Below are positions 37,490 to 49,799 of a stretch of DNA of 64,000 nt, piece after piece. Position 1 is the first letter of the stretch. Each line of letters starts with the position of its first letter. The notes under the pieces are model-generated. The model ran no database searches, was not told where the DNA came from, and saw nothing but the letters and a program-made list of their open reading frames with translations. The stretch is from Linanthus parryae (Eukaryota > Streptophyta > Magnoliopsida > Ericales > Polemoniaceae). Where the stretch lies: assembly GCA_023055425.1 (NCBI GenBank), contig JALGPY010000004.1, forward strand, positions 59,791,718 through 59,855,717, written 5' to 3'. The translations under genes and the position numbers were made by a program.

Positions 37490-38513
37490 CCACCTATTCT
37501 TTCTTTACAGGATGACTGATGTAGAGCTACTTCGGTGTACAACACACCTTGGCAGCTCAAAACAGAGAAGAAGCTCAGAGACAATTACGTACCACCTTGC
37601 ACCTCCTCACATAGTGGGCCTGTAATTCGCCGGTTATCTGCACTCTTGACACACCAAGTCTGGAGGGCTTTCCTTTTACCATACAACTAGGAGGGTGACC
37701 GCCTGATCTTCTTTGTCACTGTCCGACGAAAGCAGATGAGTTTCATTTTCCATGATGTGTCGGGTCTCTGTGATAACGAACTCTTTCCCAATGAAAACTT
37801 CGTTGCACATTCCTCTCCAGATGACCCATAGGGTGTCCTTCATTTTTCATCAACACCAAAATGTCTCCATTGGTGTTGTGAAAGATATCTATGTTGATGG
37901 TGCTTGGAATAGGGAGGATCTCTCGGCTAGCTTTGGCCTTCATACTCAGGGCACTGATGGTCACAGTTGGACTATTGGAAAGAAATGGTTGGCTTCCACT
38001 CCTCTCCAATCAGAACTGATTGCTGTGGAACATGCTATTAATTTTGCACTTCATTTTAATATCAATTGTATCAACATAAATACTGATTGCCTTAATGTCT
38101 TACTTTGCCTCCAGGATGCTCGGAGGGTTGCGATCCAGGACGTGCCGTTCATGGACAGGATTAGGAGGGCAGCAAATCGCCTGGCTTATTGCGCAATCAA
38201 CAAAGTCTCAAGGTCGGAGGTCCATTTTGCTCACAAAGCGGCGAAGGATGTGCTCCATGGAAATCATCCAACTTAGTTTGCGTTGTCTTCTTTCCCAAGT
38301 AGTTTGTATGTAGGGTCTTTGCTTGTTTATCTCGCGTTATTTGTTTTCTTTGTCTTTCCTAGTTCTTGTAGTTGGTACTTGTCTTGTGTTCTCGCGTAGT
38401 TGCTTATCTTTGTCTTCGGTGGTTTGTTTGTGTTGTGTTATTCTTGTCTCCTTCAGGTTTGTAGTTTGTGGTTTGTTATCATTTTAATGAAGTTGATCTT
38501 TCATAAAAAAAAC
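37490..38513 (+). pseudogene. 5'-truncated LINE fragment with RNase H domain
   Basis: The open frame 37752-38276 contains an RNase H (RVT_3) domain: YVDGAWNREDLSASFGLHTQ, SELIAVEHAINFAL, NTDCLNVLLCL and ANRLAYCA..KV. A T/G-rich 3' UTR and a short poly(A) (about 38504-38511) follow. Only the LINE 3' end is present; the left border is approximate and no target duplication was found. Confidence 0.75.
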
Positions 38514-38876
38514 TGAGTTCAAGATCCAAGACTGCGTGCATTCTTAACTTCTAGTAGTAATTCAATCAGCTAGCTAGAACAAGTATGATGCTCAAACATC
38601 AATAAAAGGAATCAATGCAAGCAAGTCTATTATTTTCTTCTTTTACTGCAGGCTCCGAGAGAAATTACAGTATTAACTAACACACAACTATGAAAACATA
38701 TGCTCTAGGTCCTTCGTTTACATGAGCCACAACTACACTTTGTTCTCCAGTTCCGAATTCGAAAAACGTTTGGCTAACCAGGCATAATATACCACAAGGT
38801 TTTTAACTCAAACAGCAGGTCATGGCCTATTTTCACGTCATAGGTCGGTCAGCAGCAGGACCCAGACAATTTGAGC
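38514..38876. other. 3' flank of the PRP38 gene
   Basis: Probably holds the 3' UTR of the minus-strand PRP38 gene. I see no other gene. Confidence 0.4.
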
Positions 38877-41800
38877 TTACATCTTCAATGGTTTCATCCC
38901 AAGGGAAGCCCGTATTCTGTTTGCCTCTGCAATTTCTGGATCGGGGTGGTCAGTCCCATCATCCTTCTTTTCCTTCTTCTCTTTCTTCTTCTTTGGCTCC
39001 TCTCTATCCTCGTCTGCTCTGTCTCCACGCCTTTTACTAGGAGGGCTTGCACTGCCACCACGAGTATGCCTCTTCCGACGGTCCGAGTCACGATCTTTGC
39101 GGTCCCTACTCCTGCTTCTGCTTCGGCTCCTTGAGGGGCTTCTCCGCCTGCCGCGCTCTCTGTCTCGTCTACTTTCACGTTCTCTACCTTCTCCCCTCTC
39201 CCTCTCACGACCATAATCCTTGTCATCTCTCAAGCGATGGCGCCCCCTTTCTCCTCTGTCCCTGTCCCTGTCTCTATCTATGTCCCTGTCCCTATCCCTG
39301 TCTCTATCGCGCCCTCTTCCATATTCTCTGTCATAGTCTCGATCCCTGATAGCAAAGCAAAATATAAGCAGAGATACTAGCAAAGCAATTGCTTGACATT
39401 CATAGCAGTGAAATAGAAAGGATAAACATATATATTGTCAGAAAAAATCCAAAAAACAATATCAGTGTGAACTCAAGGACACAGTATGACCATTTTCAAC
39501 CTCATAAGTTATGTTGACACTGCAAGGAAACCACAAAAGATAATGAAGTATTCCAACATCCACAGAATAAAAATGTTTAGCATATGGGGGAAAATCATCA
39601 GACTCCAGTAGCTTTCCACACAGACATTCACAATAGTGACATTTAACAATTGACAAGGATTTCATCCTAGGCAGTAAGTCGGACTAGCTAAGACTTGGCC
39701 CTACTAGATGAAGAGATAACTTTTCAAGTTTTAAGATGTGTTGCCAATTTTTAACAGAACAAATAGAAATCAAAACTAAATAAATAAACAGCGTTTCGCT
39801 GCAAGGACATCGAGCTCGGAGAGACGCTTCAGCGAAAATAGAAGAAACATGCCAAAGAATGCCACGAGACCTATACTGGACTACAATACGAATGTTTGAT
39901 CCATAATACTTCTCTCTGTACACTGTCAGTACAAAGAAACCTGGTAGGATCACAATAAATTTATTTAGGAAGCTGTTTCGAGCCACTGGAGTTACTGAAA
40001 CAAGGCCAGTAGCATATTTTTAAAAATGTGGATGTGTGTGCCCTTGGATGTGTCAGTGTGCAAATGAGGCTTGTAGAAAACAGCTTCCCCGAAGAATCAT
40101 AGTTCTCCATATATATCTAATAATTGTGGGCATTGTTATTGAAACAAGACAGAACCAGGGGTTCAACCAGTCAGTCGGACTAGCTATGGCTTGGCCCTAC
40201 TAGATGAGGAGATATAACTTGTTCAAGTTTTAAGATGTGTTGCCAATTTTTAACAGAACAAATAGAAATCAAAAACTACATAAATAAATAGCGTTTTGCT
40301 GCAAGGACATCGAGCTTGGAGAGACGCTTCAGCGAGAATAGAAGAAACATGCCAAAGAATGCCACGAGACCTATACTGGACTACAATACAAATGTTTGAT
40401 CCATAATACTTCTCTCTGTACACTGTCAGTACAAAGAAACCTGGTAGGATCACAATAAATTTATTTGGGAAGCTGTTTCGAGCCACTGGAGTTACTGAAA
40501 CAAGGCCAGTAGCATATTTTAAAAAATGTGGATGTGTGTGCCCTTGGATGTGTCAGTGTGCAAATGAGGCTTGTAGAAAACAGCTTCCCCGAAGAATCAT
40601 ACTTCTCCATATATATCTAATAATTTTGGGCATTGTTATTGAAACAAGATAGAACCAGGGGGTTCAACCAGTCAATCATCATAGTGGACTACAATACAAA
40701 TGATTGATCCATCATATACTTCTCTCTGTACACTGTCAGTACAAAAAATCCTGGCCAGATCTCAAGACATTAATTTAATAAGCTGTTTTGAGATACTGGC
40801 ATTGACTGACCAGTAGCATAACTTTTGGGAAACGTGGATGTGTGTGCCCATGGGTATGTGTCAGTGGGCAGGTGAAGTTTGTAGAAAACAGCTTCCTCAA
40901 AGTATCATACTTCTCCATATACCAAGGTTACCTAGACTCTAACATATCATGTGCCGATCCGACAGTAGGATTTGACTACTCACCGAAATTTAGGATTCAG
41001 GACTCGGCAAAAAAGTATCCAAATTTTGACAAGGGAGCGGGGATATGGTGTATTGGTTTATGTGATGTCAATTCCTTGTATAAAAGATGTACATTTGATT
41101 ATTGTTTGGTACAACGGTCTTTCTTACCATATCGTGATTGATCTGAAATTTAAAATATATTATATATTTTATATTTCAGATCAATCACGATATGGTTAGA
41201 TATATATATATAATATATCACTACAAAAAAAGCTAGCAAATACGACGGCCAGTAAAAACGACGGCCACTTTCACCGTAGTATTTGATCTTAAACGATGGT
41301 GAAAGCCTGACCGTCGTATTTATCTTCAATAACGGCGGCTGGCTTTAAAACCGTCGTATTTATTATAATGTACGACAGTCAGTGAAATGGACGTCGTATT
41401 TAACAGTCAATTACGACGGTTCTAAAAAACCTACTGTCGTATGGGGCCAGACCAAACGACCCCGTTTTGCCTGTCTGAGAAACCCTAAATAATACACTTA
41501 TTCACAATTCTAAAAGTCAGTCGGTTCTGTTTGAGATCTTACCCCTTCTTTCTCAATACTTCGTCACTCTCTCTTTCTCTCGCTCCACATCGTGGGTCAG
41601 TTATCGCCGATCAATGGTCACTGTCTCACATCTCCATAGTCGTCGATGGACGCCCATCGTGTCTTTTTGATGTAGATCAAAGTTCAACCAAGCAGACAAC
41701 ATGGTGTCCAGGCTTAGATCTGAGGTAACTTTATCCCTAATCTCTCTTGACCTTCAATCCATTGTTCCTCAATCTCTTCATGAATAGGATGCCGCAGCTT

Positions 41801-44800
41801 CATGTTAGCCGATCTCTGGTATGCCATTCTTGTTCGCAATTTCAGAAGTGTTTTTTTTTTTTTTTGCAGTCGATCTATTGACCTGCGGGTCTCTGCTCGC
41901 TTGGGATTTCCGTTAGTCTACATGCCACAATTTCTCTGGCTCTTCAATTTTCACATCTTCAGAGGTATGATTTAGCACCCCTTAAATCTTATTCCTTAAT
42001 GATCTCATTATGTTAATCTTTCATCCATGTATACGATTAAAATTCGTAACTTATAGTCCGCATCAGTTCTTTTTATGGCTGAACCAGTGGCTTAGTTATT
42101 CCTGAAGTTAAGTTTAAATTGAATTTGGTTTGAATTAGTGTCATGTCCAAGTAAGAGAAAATGAATTAATCAATAGTTATTACAAGTCCTTTAGATCTTG
42201 TAGATTTCTGTGTGTATAGCTCTTAATTCCAACTCTAAGGTGTACGCCTACTTGGGTGATTTTTGTTTTGTTGGTTTTGTTCCTGAAGTAAAAGAAGCCG
42301 ACAATATATATATTGTTGTGTTCCAAGGAAGTTTATGTGTGTTGTTGAACCTAGTAGCTCTGTTTGTTTATCTAGATTTGATTGTAATGTATTATTTTTT
42401 TTTTTGAGTAAAGGAAATTCATTAATCACGAGACTAAGCCCAACTCGTTTACATCCAGATGATTCGGGTATTCAGAGAATCCATATTTTTGGTTCTTGAA
42501 ACAATCTACCTATTCTAGCTCCCTCATGGGCAGCTTGGTTTGCAATTCTAGAACACCAAGAATATTTAACCTCCTTGAAAGAAGGAAATAGATTTTTACA
42601 ATCCTGCAGCACTGTTCCATAAACTGTTCTATCCGATATTGGTGACTGAAGGTCCGTAATAATCGTTTGATAGTCCACTTCAATGTGTATTCTCTGTACC
42701 CCCATTCTTCGAGCTAGCAGTATGCCTTCGTGCAATCCTATGGCCTCAGCCACTTTTGGCGATGTGCACCACCGTGATGGACCCGCCATCGAAGCCATCC
42801 ATCTCCCACTGTGGTCACGAAGAACTGCCCCAAACGCACCTCTGAACTCATCATCTTTCCACGACCCGTCCGAATTTATTTTAGCAAAACCTTCGGAGGG
42901 CTTACACCAGCCCGTAACTTCAGTAACCCCTCCCGAAAGGGGTCCGTGGGTGGTACTGTTTGTGGAAAAACTCGCCTGCTGCAGCTTGGCGGCCTTGTGC
43001 TGTGAACTTTCGTCTGCAGCTAGATGAATCCAGTGAACAATGTCATCTAGGTCGATTACCTTATCCTCAAAAATGCGCAGATTACGACACCGCCAAATCG
43101 TCCAGATTCCAAACACGAACAAAGCTTTTTTGTTATCATCAAGCCTCTCCATCGAAGCCTCTATCCACTTGTAAACTTGCCGGATTTGTTTGTGAAGTGA
43201 ATCACTACTCAGCACAGACTTCCACATTTTTTCGCTTGTTTGCAGAGAATAAATAGATGGTCATGTGTCTCCTCGTTTTCGCCGCACCACGAGCAGAGCG
43301 CAGGCACCTCAACTTTTCTCCTTATTAGCATATCCTTCGTTGGTAGGGAGTAGTGCGACACCCTCCAAACTGTGAATAACTTGCTTCTGGGTATATTCAA
43401 CTTCCATAGCTTTGTCAAAAAGCAATTTCTGCTAGTACTTGATACTCCACCCTCTATCAGGACATCTCTTCTCAATTCTTCAGCAATCTTATATCCCGAT
43501 TTGACCTTGTAATTCCCCTCTTTATCGAAATACCATGCCCACTTATCTTCTTGGGCGGTAATTGGAAGAGTAATCGATAGAATTGCCGCCTCATCCGGGG
43601 GATTGAGGGTCTCTCTGATGCGGGTGAGATTCCACTGATTGGTGAACAGATCGATCAAATCTTGTACTAGAACTAGGTCCTCCTCGGGAATTTATTAAGA
43701 ACACTCCTTTAAATTTAATAGAGCTTAAAAGGAATCCAGAACAGTAAAATTAGGATTTCTCAAAGTTTAGAACTTCAAATTTGTTCAGGAATTATGTTCT
43801 TGTGTTGGTAATCTTTCTGCTAGATAGCACCATCTCAGATAACTAACAAAACTTTTTCAGCATGTAACTTCATTTGAGCCAAACTAGAATGTATAAGTCG
43901 TCAACAGTATAGTTAATCTGACCAAGAGATTTGTTCAGATTGGAATTTTGGTTTTTAGTGTGGGAACTAGTGGATTCGATCTGCGTTTTTTGTTATGTGC
44001 GTAGTCCACTGTTCTATAGAATCTATTGGTATTCGATGTACAAGGTGTACTCGTATGAAACTGTTTTGCTAGGTGCAGAGCAACTAAAATGCCAGCTAAA
44101 CTTCTGTAAATACTTTACTACCTTAGAATCTCTACAGAATTTACCATGAGACAGGCATAGCGTGCTTTAGTTGACATACATTTTGCTTCAATAACAAGTT
44201 GTCTCAAACTCGGTTCTCCATCAATATGGAGAAGGTAGAACTAAACTTTTCACAATGTGTTTCAGGAAACAGTGGGCAATTGAGTGACAAAATTATAAGA
44301 TACTGACTGAAGATGTTTTCGTTAGAAAATAAGACAAGAAAAAAGAAGAGAAGTAGACACCAGAGTTTACAATTGGTAAAAACGGTATTACTTTGACAAA
44401 GATGTGCATAATCCATAGCAACTATTACCAGCTGCGGTACTAGAGGTGATTTCCTCTTCGCCATCATTTCATTGAGGGCACTTCTTGTCATTGTTAACTA
44501 AATATGTATGTGTGTGTGTGTATTATTTGACTGCTGATTTATACATGTTTGGTTGTCCTCTGGCAGATTTCTTGCCTTCAAAGAAGATGGTCAGGGAGCA
44601 AGAGGAAGCGTATTTTACTACCCATATGTAATAGACAAATTAGTTGATTCAACTCTATTTCATGTGGATATATTATGTGAAAAATGTTATGGCAATGTTT
44701 TCTTGGAGTTAACACATGTAGTATCTATTGTGTTATGGCAATGATTTAATGAAAAAATTTATTCTATTGTGTTCAGCTTGTTGACTAATTAGTATATTTG

Positions 44801-47800
44801 AATTTACTTTTCATTTTCTTTTTTGGATTTTGGCTTATGAAAATTGTAATTAAAGCGGGTATGTAAATAAATAATTCTTTTGTTGAAAAAAATAATTACA
44901 ACGGTAAGTTACCGTCGCATTAGGAGCACAAACGACGCCCTCCAGCCGTCGGGTATCGTACAAACGACGGTCAACTAAGGAGCCGTCGTATCCTCTAATC
45001 CCGTCGTATCAGGCCCTTAAAAGCGACAACTAACACCTGATCGTCGTAAATTGTCAAAAACGACGGTCAGAAACCGTCGTATAATCTAATACGACCCCTT
45101 TCGATACTACGGTCACTCGGCCGTCGTATTTAGAAAATACGACGGTTTTTTATCCTATAACGACGGTTTTTGACCGTCGTATTTGTCCATTTTTTTTGTA
45201 GTGTATATATATATACACATATATATATTTGGAGACCTTTTCAGTAATAAGTCATTTTTTGTCTGGGTTGGGCAGTGACAGACTCTCTAATCATTGAGCC
45301 CATTAGTTTATGCGCAGTCTGCTATTACTTGCTCCAAGCCCAAGACAAACCCAACAACTAATGACACCTCAAACATAATAGGGTCATAGTCTCCGAAGTC
45401 CGAACAACGAAGAAGACAATTGACCATGTCAAGAACAAGTCAGAGATAGCAATAATGCTACAAAGAAGGAAAGCCAAAGATCGGTAGCAATAATCAAAAA
45501 CCAAACAAAAAATATAAACCTTGGGAACCAAGTTGGTACCTGTATTTGTGACCATCACGTCTTCTATCCCGGTCTCTTTCCTTTATGGGGCTTCGCTCAC
45601 GATAATAATCCTGTCCAATCAAGAAGAATTCCAGATGATCAGAAAGAGCCAGTCAGAGTTTAAAAAATGACAAATTAGCTAGGTAGATTAAATAACAAAC
45701 GGAACCTTTTCATGAGTGTCAGCATCGAGTTCCTCCTCCTCCTCTTTGTCTTCTTCCTCTTCAAAGTCATCTTCAAGAGCACTTTTTCTAGGTTCCAAAG
45801 AACCGATGGATTCAAGAGTCCACCTACAAGCACATTATATGAACGGTTAAAGGACTAATACAAACAGCAATAATAATAAATAGCATCGGGAACTTCAGTT
45901 CTGAAATCAACTAACTGAAAAGTAATATTAACCCAACTAGCACAGTAACTGGCAGATCTATGTTATACACATACACATAACAAGAAATACATATACTTTT
46001 GTTCCTGTTATCTAACATTTTTGTTCACCTGGACAGCCTCTGGGCGCTTGTGAGTTGTAAGGCAAATTTTCTTATCAATTAAAATCCTCGAGACATATGT
46101 TGATTATTCTTATAAATGATTCATTATTCAAGCTAGGCATATATGAAACATGTTCGAAATTATCATGGTTGAGTGATAGGTTAAACACCCAAAGCTACAT
46201 CAAAATTATCACTTTTGATGGCAACATTGGAGAATATGACATCCAAACTGTGTACATATATGTTAGTAGATTTACATATATTATTGTGTAGAATCCCTGC
46301 CATGACCAGTTCCCTGTTTATGAAATCCTTGTGTCAGATGCATATAGATGTCCACACAGTCCTTGTGTCAATGTACATGCTTCTTAGAATGATGCAGACA
46401 TCCATCATTTAGTTCTCAAGCATATAAAGCTAGTCTGACTAGATGGATTGTTTTAGGAGTACTATGGACCACAAACAAAAACCATGCAAGAGAGCATATT
46501 AGTATAATCTTTACATTCATAATAAAGATCAATACATTACCTTTTTTTAATGCGCGGCAATGCAACATCACAGGCATAATCCTTTGTGAGAAGTTCATCA
46601 ATAATCTCGTCAACGTGGGTCAAAGTGAAACCTAACAAAAAATCACCCATAGACAGTAAATATCATCCAAAATATAATTGATCACAATAACAGTTAATGA
46701 GTTCGATTTAAACTTTGACAAGTTTGAGTTCTTACGTCCATCAGTTAACTTATGCCTTAGCTTCCTGTAGTCATTATACAGTGGTTCCAAGTAGCGGTAA
46801 ACATCAACGTCTGTCCCCGTAAGACGTAAATAAAATGCTCCAAGTACGCGTACATATCTGCATTGTAAGAATAAATGTTACATCACAGTTGACACAGAGC
46901 TTCTAGGAAAAGATGTATTCATATCATAAAATAAAATAAAATAAAATAAAATAAAATAAAATAATAATAGACAAAAGACTTTAAAACACGTTTAACAGCT
47001 AAATCTGAAACCACGATTACCACACATAGGAAAGTGTGCTTGATTGCACGTAACTTGAAAAATAACTGACAACACTAGAAGGATAGTTCAATCAACATAA
47101 AAAATATGTGTTGGCATAGAAGGGAAGTATCATCCAGTACAAAAGGCATAGCGTATTAGTTTTTTTTTTTTTTTTTGGTCAAACGCGTATTAGTTGATTC
47201 TACAATTAAAATACAAAGAAAAAAAGTGCGGATCAAATAAAATATGATTACGCCAACTCATAGTCAGTTGTTTTACATTTGTGACTTTTAAATATCAAGG
47301 AGACATCTTTAGGACCAAAACATTAGTATCATTTTATGCATTAGCTAATGTTTTCAAGAGATATAATGCAATTTCCGTTGCCAGTCCCTGTTGGTGATTG
47401 ACACTCGTACAGTTACACTAGTTGCGCAAAGAAATGGCTGATTACGCCAATGGATACATGTCAAGTTCCTTTTGAAAAGGATATAAAGTAAAACTATAGA
47501 TGTGAATGTTTAGAGAAAGCAAGAGATATGGACAACACACCGGGTCTCAGTTATTCCCCACATACCAAGAACTAACAATTTTCACCCAAAACATATCAAG
47601 ACATCTATGTAGATTAGAATCATTACGGAACCATCACAGAGATATGAGAATAACATGCTGGTTTATAACATTGTAACATATTATCACCACGAGAGATTTG
47701 AATAACATCCAATGTGATGAGACAGCACATAGGAACTGGTATAGAACTTCAGCATTAACCAACCAACAGTCTACAACTCATACAAATGTAAAAACAGGAA

Positions 47801-48427
47801 GGTAAAAGACAACATCACAAATGGCCCCAGATAGCCTAAGGTTAATCTCCCTAACATGAAACTAATTCAACAACCAATAAGCTAATGTGCTAACAAGCAC
47901 CAGATACACACCCTTGAGAACCTTCCATAGGTAGTGTGAACCATAAAAATCAATGTACCATGGTGAATAAAACTTAATTGTAGCTTCCGAATATAGTTAA
48001 GAGATAATTTTAGGCTCAAATCTAGTTGTAACAAGTGGGAACACCATGAATATGCAAAGAAGAAAAAACAGGCAAAATCAAAAATTTCACAGAGCAGATC
48101 AAATAAGATTTCCAAAGTAAGGGGTTTGAATACGAACTTGTAGTCTTCATTCTTGATGAATTCAACCACGATGTCCTTCTCGGGCTGGATTTGAAGCATC
48201 TTCATGACGAGACACATGAAGGGAGTAGGCTTGCGGTTGCCTCCGAAGGTACCGCCGAGATGGTCGAGCTCCATAGCTTTGTCGACCAGCGTCTCCGCCG
48301 TGAGACCGAAGCATTGCTCCTTCCAGTAGGTGTTCTGGTATATTTTGGACCTCAGGATCTTCTCCACCAGGTTCTGTGGGTTCGTGCCCCTGATGCTTTT
48401 CGCCGTCGGATCTGTGCGGTTCGCCAT
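38877..48427 (-). CDS. PRP38: Pre-mRNA-splicing factor PRP38 family (PRPF38A-type)
   Basis: Six minus-strand exons join in frame: 48427-48138, 46857-46736, 46631-46541, 45823-45706, 45610-45540 and 39345-38877, giving 386 residues. Residues 1-170 are the PRP38 domain, starting MANRTDPTAKSIRGTNPQNL and including YWKEQCFGLTAETLVDKA. Residues about 168-207 are acidic. From about 218 on there is an RD/RS-rich tail, a Lys-rich patch and a conserved-looking end (EANRIRASLGMKPLK). PRP38 is a U4/U6.U5 tri-snRNP-associated factor needed for spliceosome activation in the nucleus. All introns are GT-AG. Intron 5 is 6.2 kb because of tandem repeats and a CACTA element. An AGGGTTT telo-box lies in the leader (about 48483). 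Confidence 0.93.
39677..40927. repeat. Tandem repeat in PRP38 intron 5, two full units and one partial
   Basis: Units of about 496 bp start at 39677 and 40173 (AGTCGGACTAGCTA). A third, diverged and missing its first 200 bp, runs from about 40671 to 40927. Minus-strand frames in units 1 and 2 (about 100 and 78 codons) are near copies of each other but have no known features and are not conserved in unit 3, so I do not call them genes. Confidence 0.9.
41126..41196. repeat. Near-perfect 71-bp palindrome
   Basis: Arms of 35 nt (41126-41160 and 41162-41196) pair with one mismatch around a single central base. The outer part reads ACCATATCGTGATTGATCTG. It ends 22 bp before the CACTA element, in intron 5 of PRP38. 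It could be a foldback MITE remnant or hairpin source. Confidence 0.9.
42395..43688 (-). pseudogene. 5'-truncated LINE inside the CACTA element
   Basis: On the minus strand, 43658-43209 gives a zf-RVT region (FLTKLWKLNIPRSKLF, CSWCGENEETHDHLF). After a one-base shift near 43220, 43227-42472 gives an RNase H domain (INSDGSWKDDEFRGAFGAVL, AEAIGLHEGILLA, IEVDYQTII). Poly(A) is seen as T11 at 42395-42405. Possible target duplication AATGTATTA (42386-42394) and AATTTATTA (43689-43697), one mismatch. Confidence 0.85.
44567..44631 (+). pseudogene. Putative captured terminal exon in the CACTA element
   Basis: After a splice-acceptor-like CTGGCAG there is an open stretch ending at TAA 44629-44631, reading FLPSKKMVREQEEAYF and a few more residues. 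The 5' part of any such gene is not identifiable. It may be a transposase-gene remnant or a captured host exon; this is speculative. Confidence 0.25.
46927..46966. repeat. (AAAAT)n microsatellite in PRP38 intron 1
   Basis: Eight or so AAAAT units, about 70 bp upstream (in gene orientation) of the exon 2 acceptor. Confidence 0.9.
47160..47176. repeat. Poly(T) tract in PRP38 intron 1
   Basis: A run of about 17 T. The next bases repeat GCGTATTAGT seen just before it, suggesting a small retroposed piece or slippage. Confidence 0.6.
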
Positions 48428-48675
48428 TGTTGCGAAATTTCTTCAGCGACTCCTCTCGATTTGGGTCTCTATGAGCCCGGACGAAACCCTAATAGTGTCT
48501 GCAGAGCGATTATTTGCGCTATAGTATATTTAGCTATCTTGGGGGCTGTTTGTTATGCGGCTTATTCAAAAGCCCAAACAATGTGCACTATGTTTGGTAG
48601 AAAAGTTTATAAATCCGGGCCCACACTCAACCTGGGCTTATTCAATACTACTACACCTGGTTGATCCATCCGGTA
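48428..48675 (-). promoter_or_regulatory. Leader and promoter region of PRP38
   Basis: Region upstream of the PRP38 start. The leader contains the telo-box-type AGGGTTT typical of plant housekeeping genes. No clear TATA box can be placed. Confidence 0.4.
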
Positions 48676-49041
48676 CAGAGATGGCAACTAATCGAGTTTG
48701 GATCGGATCAGCATCCATAACGGTTTGGATGGAATTTCACTAACTTTGAGTCGGATTATTCATCGAATCATACCGGACGATATATTTGGTTTATCCAACC
48801 TAATATATTCATGAATTATAATTAAAGTTAAGTAGATATAGAAAATAATATATTTATGAATATATTAATACATATATTATTGCATTTCTTATGTATAAGA
48901 ACCTGATCGGATATGATCGAGTTACAGGAATCACAAAACATGTGATCAATATCTAATAAATTTGTAAACGGACCTGATCGAATATGCTCAGGTAAGATCA
49001 TGTCGGGTACCCTATCGGATCGGATCCAATTGCCATCCCTA
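48676..49041. mobile_element. hAT-like MITE
   Basis: It starts CAGAGATGGCAAC and ends TTGCCATCCCTA, matching the common plant hAT ends CAGGGATGGCAA. The flanks ATCCGGTA and TCCAGGTA resemble a degraded 8-bp target duplication. AT-rich centre, no coding capacity. Confidence 0.65.
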
Positions 49042-49106
49042 TCCAGGTATGAATAATACCTTCCCTTATTTCCAGTTCTACCCTCCAAGCCCACAAAACC
49101 TCACTG

Positions 49107-49114
49107 TATAAATA
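49107..49114 (+). promoter_or_regulatory. Possible TATA box
   Basis: TATAAATA in CTGTATAAATACACTCC has good plant TATA context, but no confirmed gene follows. The stretch 49115-49590 holds nothing I recognise. Confidence 0.25.
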
Positions 49115-49767
49115 CACTCCCACCAGAAAAAATTCCTGAAGGTTTATTGATTTTCAACATAATTCTCATTTATTGGCACTTTTGTTTAGTGAGCTCGCTC
49201 CAGTCATAAAGTTTTGAGTCATGAAGTTTTGTTGTTTCAATTTATTTTATTTTGAAATTTTTTACCTGTCTTTTTGGTTATATAGTTAAACCGTTTGTCT
49301 TATTATGAGAAGTTTTATATTAACATATCATACCTAAAGGCAAATTTGTCACTTATAGTTACGAGAAAAACAAACACTGATTTGTAATCACTGCATCACC
49401 ATCAATTTTCAGGGCTATCAATCTCATTACTATTAATTCTAGTACTATCAATTCCTCATATCTCAAAAACAAACATGCATTAAGTAAAAGAGATTAAGAC
49501 CAAAACATGTCAGCGTCACCTCAGCATAATTCATGACGTGGCCCAATCCTAGCCTGCCTTGTCACCGGAGCTGCTTATCTGAAGTTACGTGTATGCCCTT
49601 TTATGTTATGTTCATGCCACCACCGTGAACGACATACTTTGACGCCGGAACGCCAACATCTCTTCGTCGTCTCTCTCAATTTGGTGCGTCGGCAGGTTTT
49701 CAAAGAGAAAATTGTGAGAAAGAAAGGGCGTGTGAGACAGATTGTCGAGCAGTTGAAGACGAAGATG

Positions 49768-49799
49768 AAGGGGTGGCTTTTCTCCAATCTCGGGTATGT
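49768..49799 (+). CDS. Putative first exon of an unidentified gene
   Basis: ATGAAGGGGTGGCTTTTCTC codes MKGWLFSNLG and is followed by a donor-like G|GTATGT (about 49794). A pyrimidine-rich, GC-richer leader precedes it (49600-49767). No downstream exon could be identified before the transposons, so the gene may be disrupted or may have long introns. Low confidence. Confidence 0.25.

Larger units (their letters stand above)
41219..45203. mobile_element. CACTA (En/Spm) transposon, non-autonomous
   Basis: Ends are CACTACAAAAAAA and TTTTTTTGTAGTG, flanked by 3-bp TAT duplications (41216-41218 and 45204-45206). Subterminal regions (about 41240-41450 and 44890-45185) are full of ACGACGG and CCGTCGT units in both orientations, the usual binding sites of CACTA transposases. 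No transposase domain is visible in about 4 kb. A LINE fragment sits inside (42395-43688). It lies in the last intron of PRP38 and is presumably spliced out. Confidence 0.95.

Noticed and set aside
38822..39349. Plus-strand frames opposite the PRP38 tail
   Set aside because: Shadows of the arginine/aspartate-rich coding exon; the minus-strand frame matches the PRP38 gene and its splice sites.
39346..39383. N-terminal extension of the RD-rich frame (MLVSLLIFCFAI) as a separate start
   Set aside because: It is intron sequence; the acceptor at 39347-39346 joins exon 5 in phase.
44890..45185. Repeated ACGACGG units considered as a satellite or CRISPR-like array
   Set aside because: They are the subterminal repeats of the CACTA element, in both orientations and matched at the other end.
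48191..48664. 157-codon plus-strand frame over PRP38 exon 1
   Set aside because: Antisense to the well-supported PRP38 first exon and promoter.
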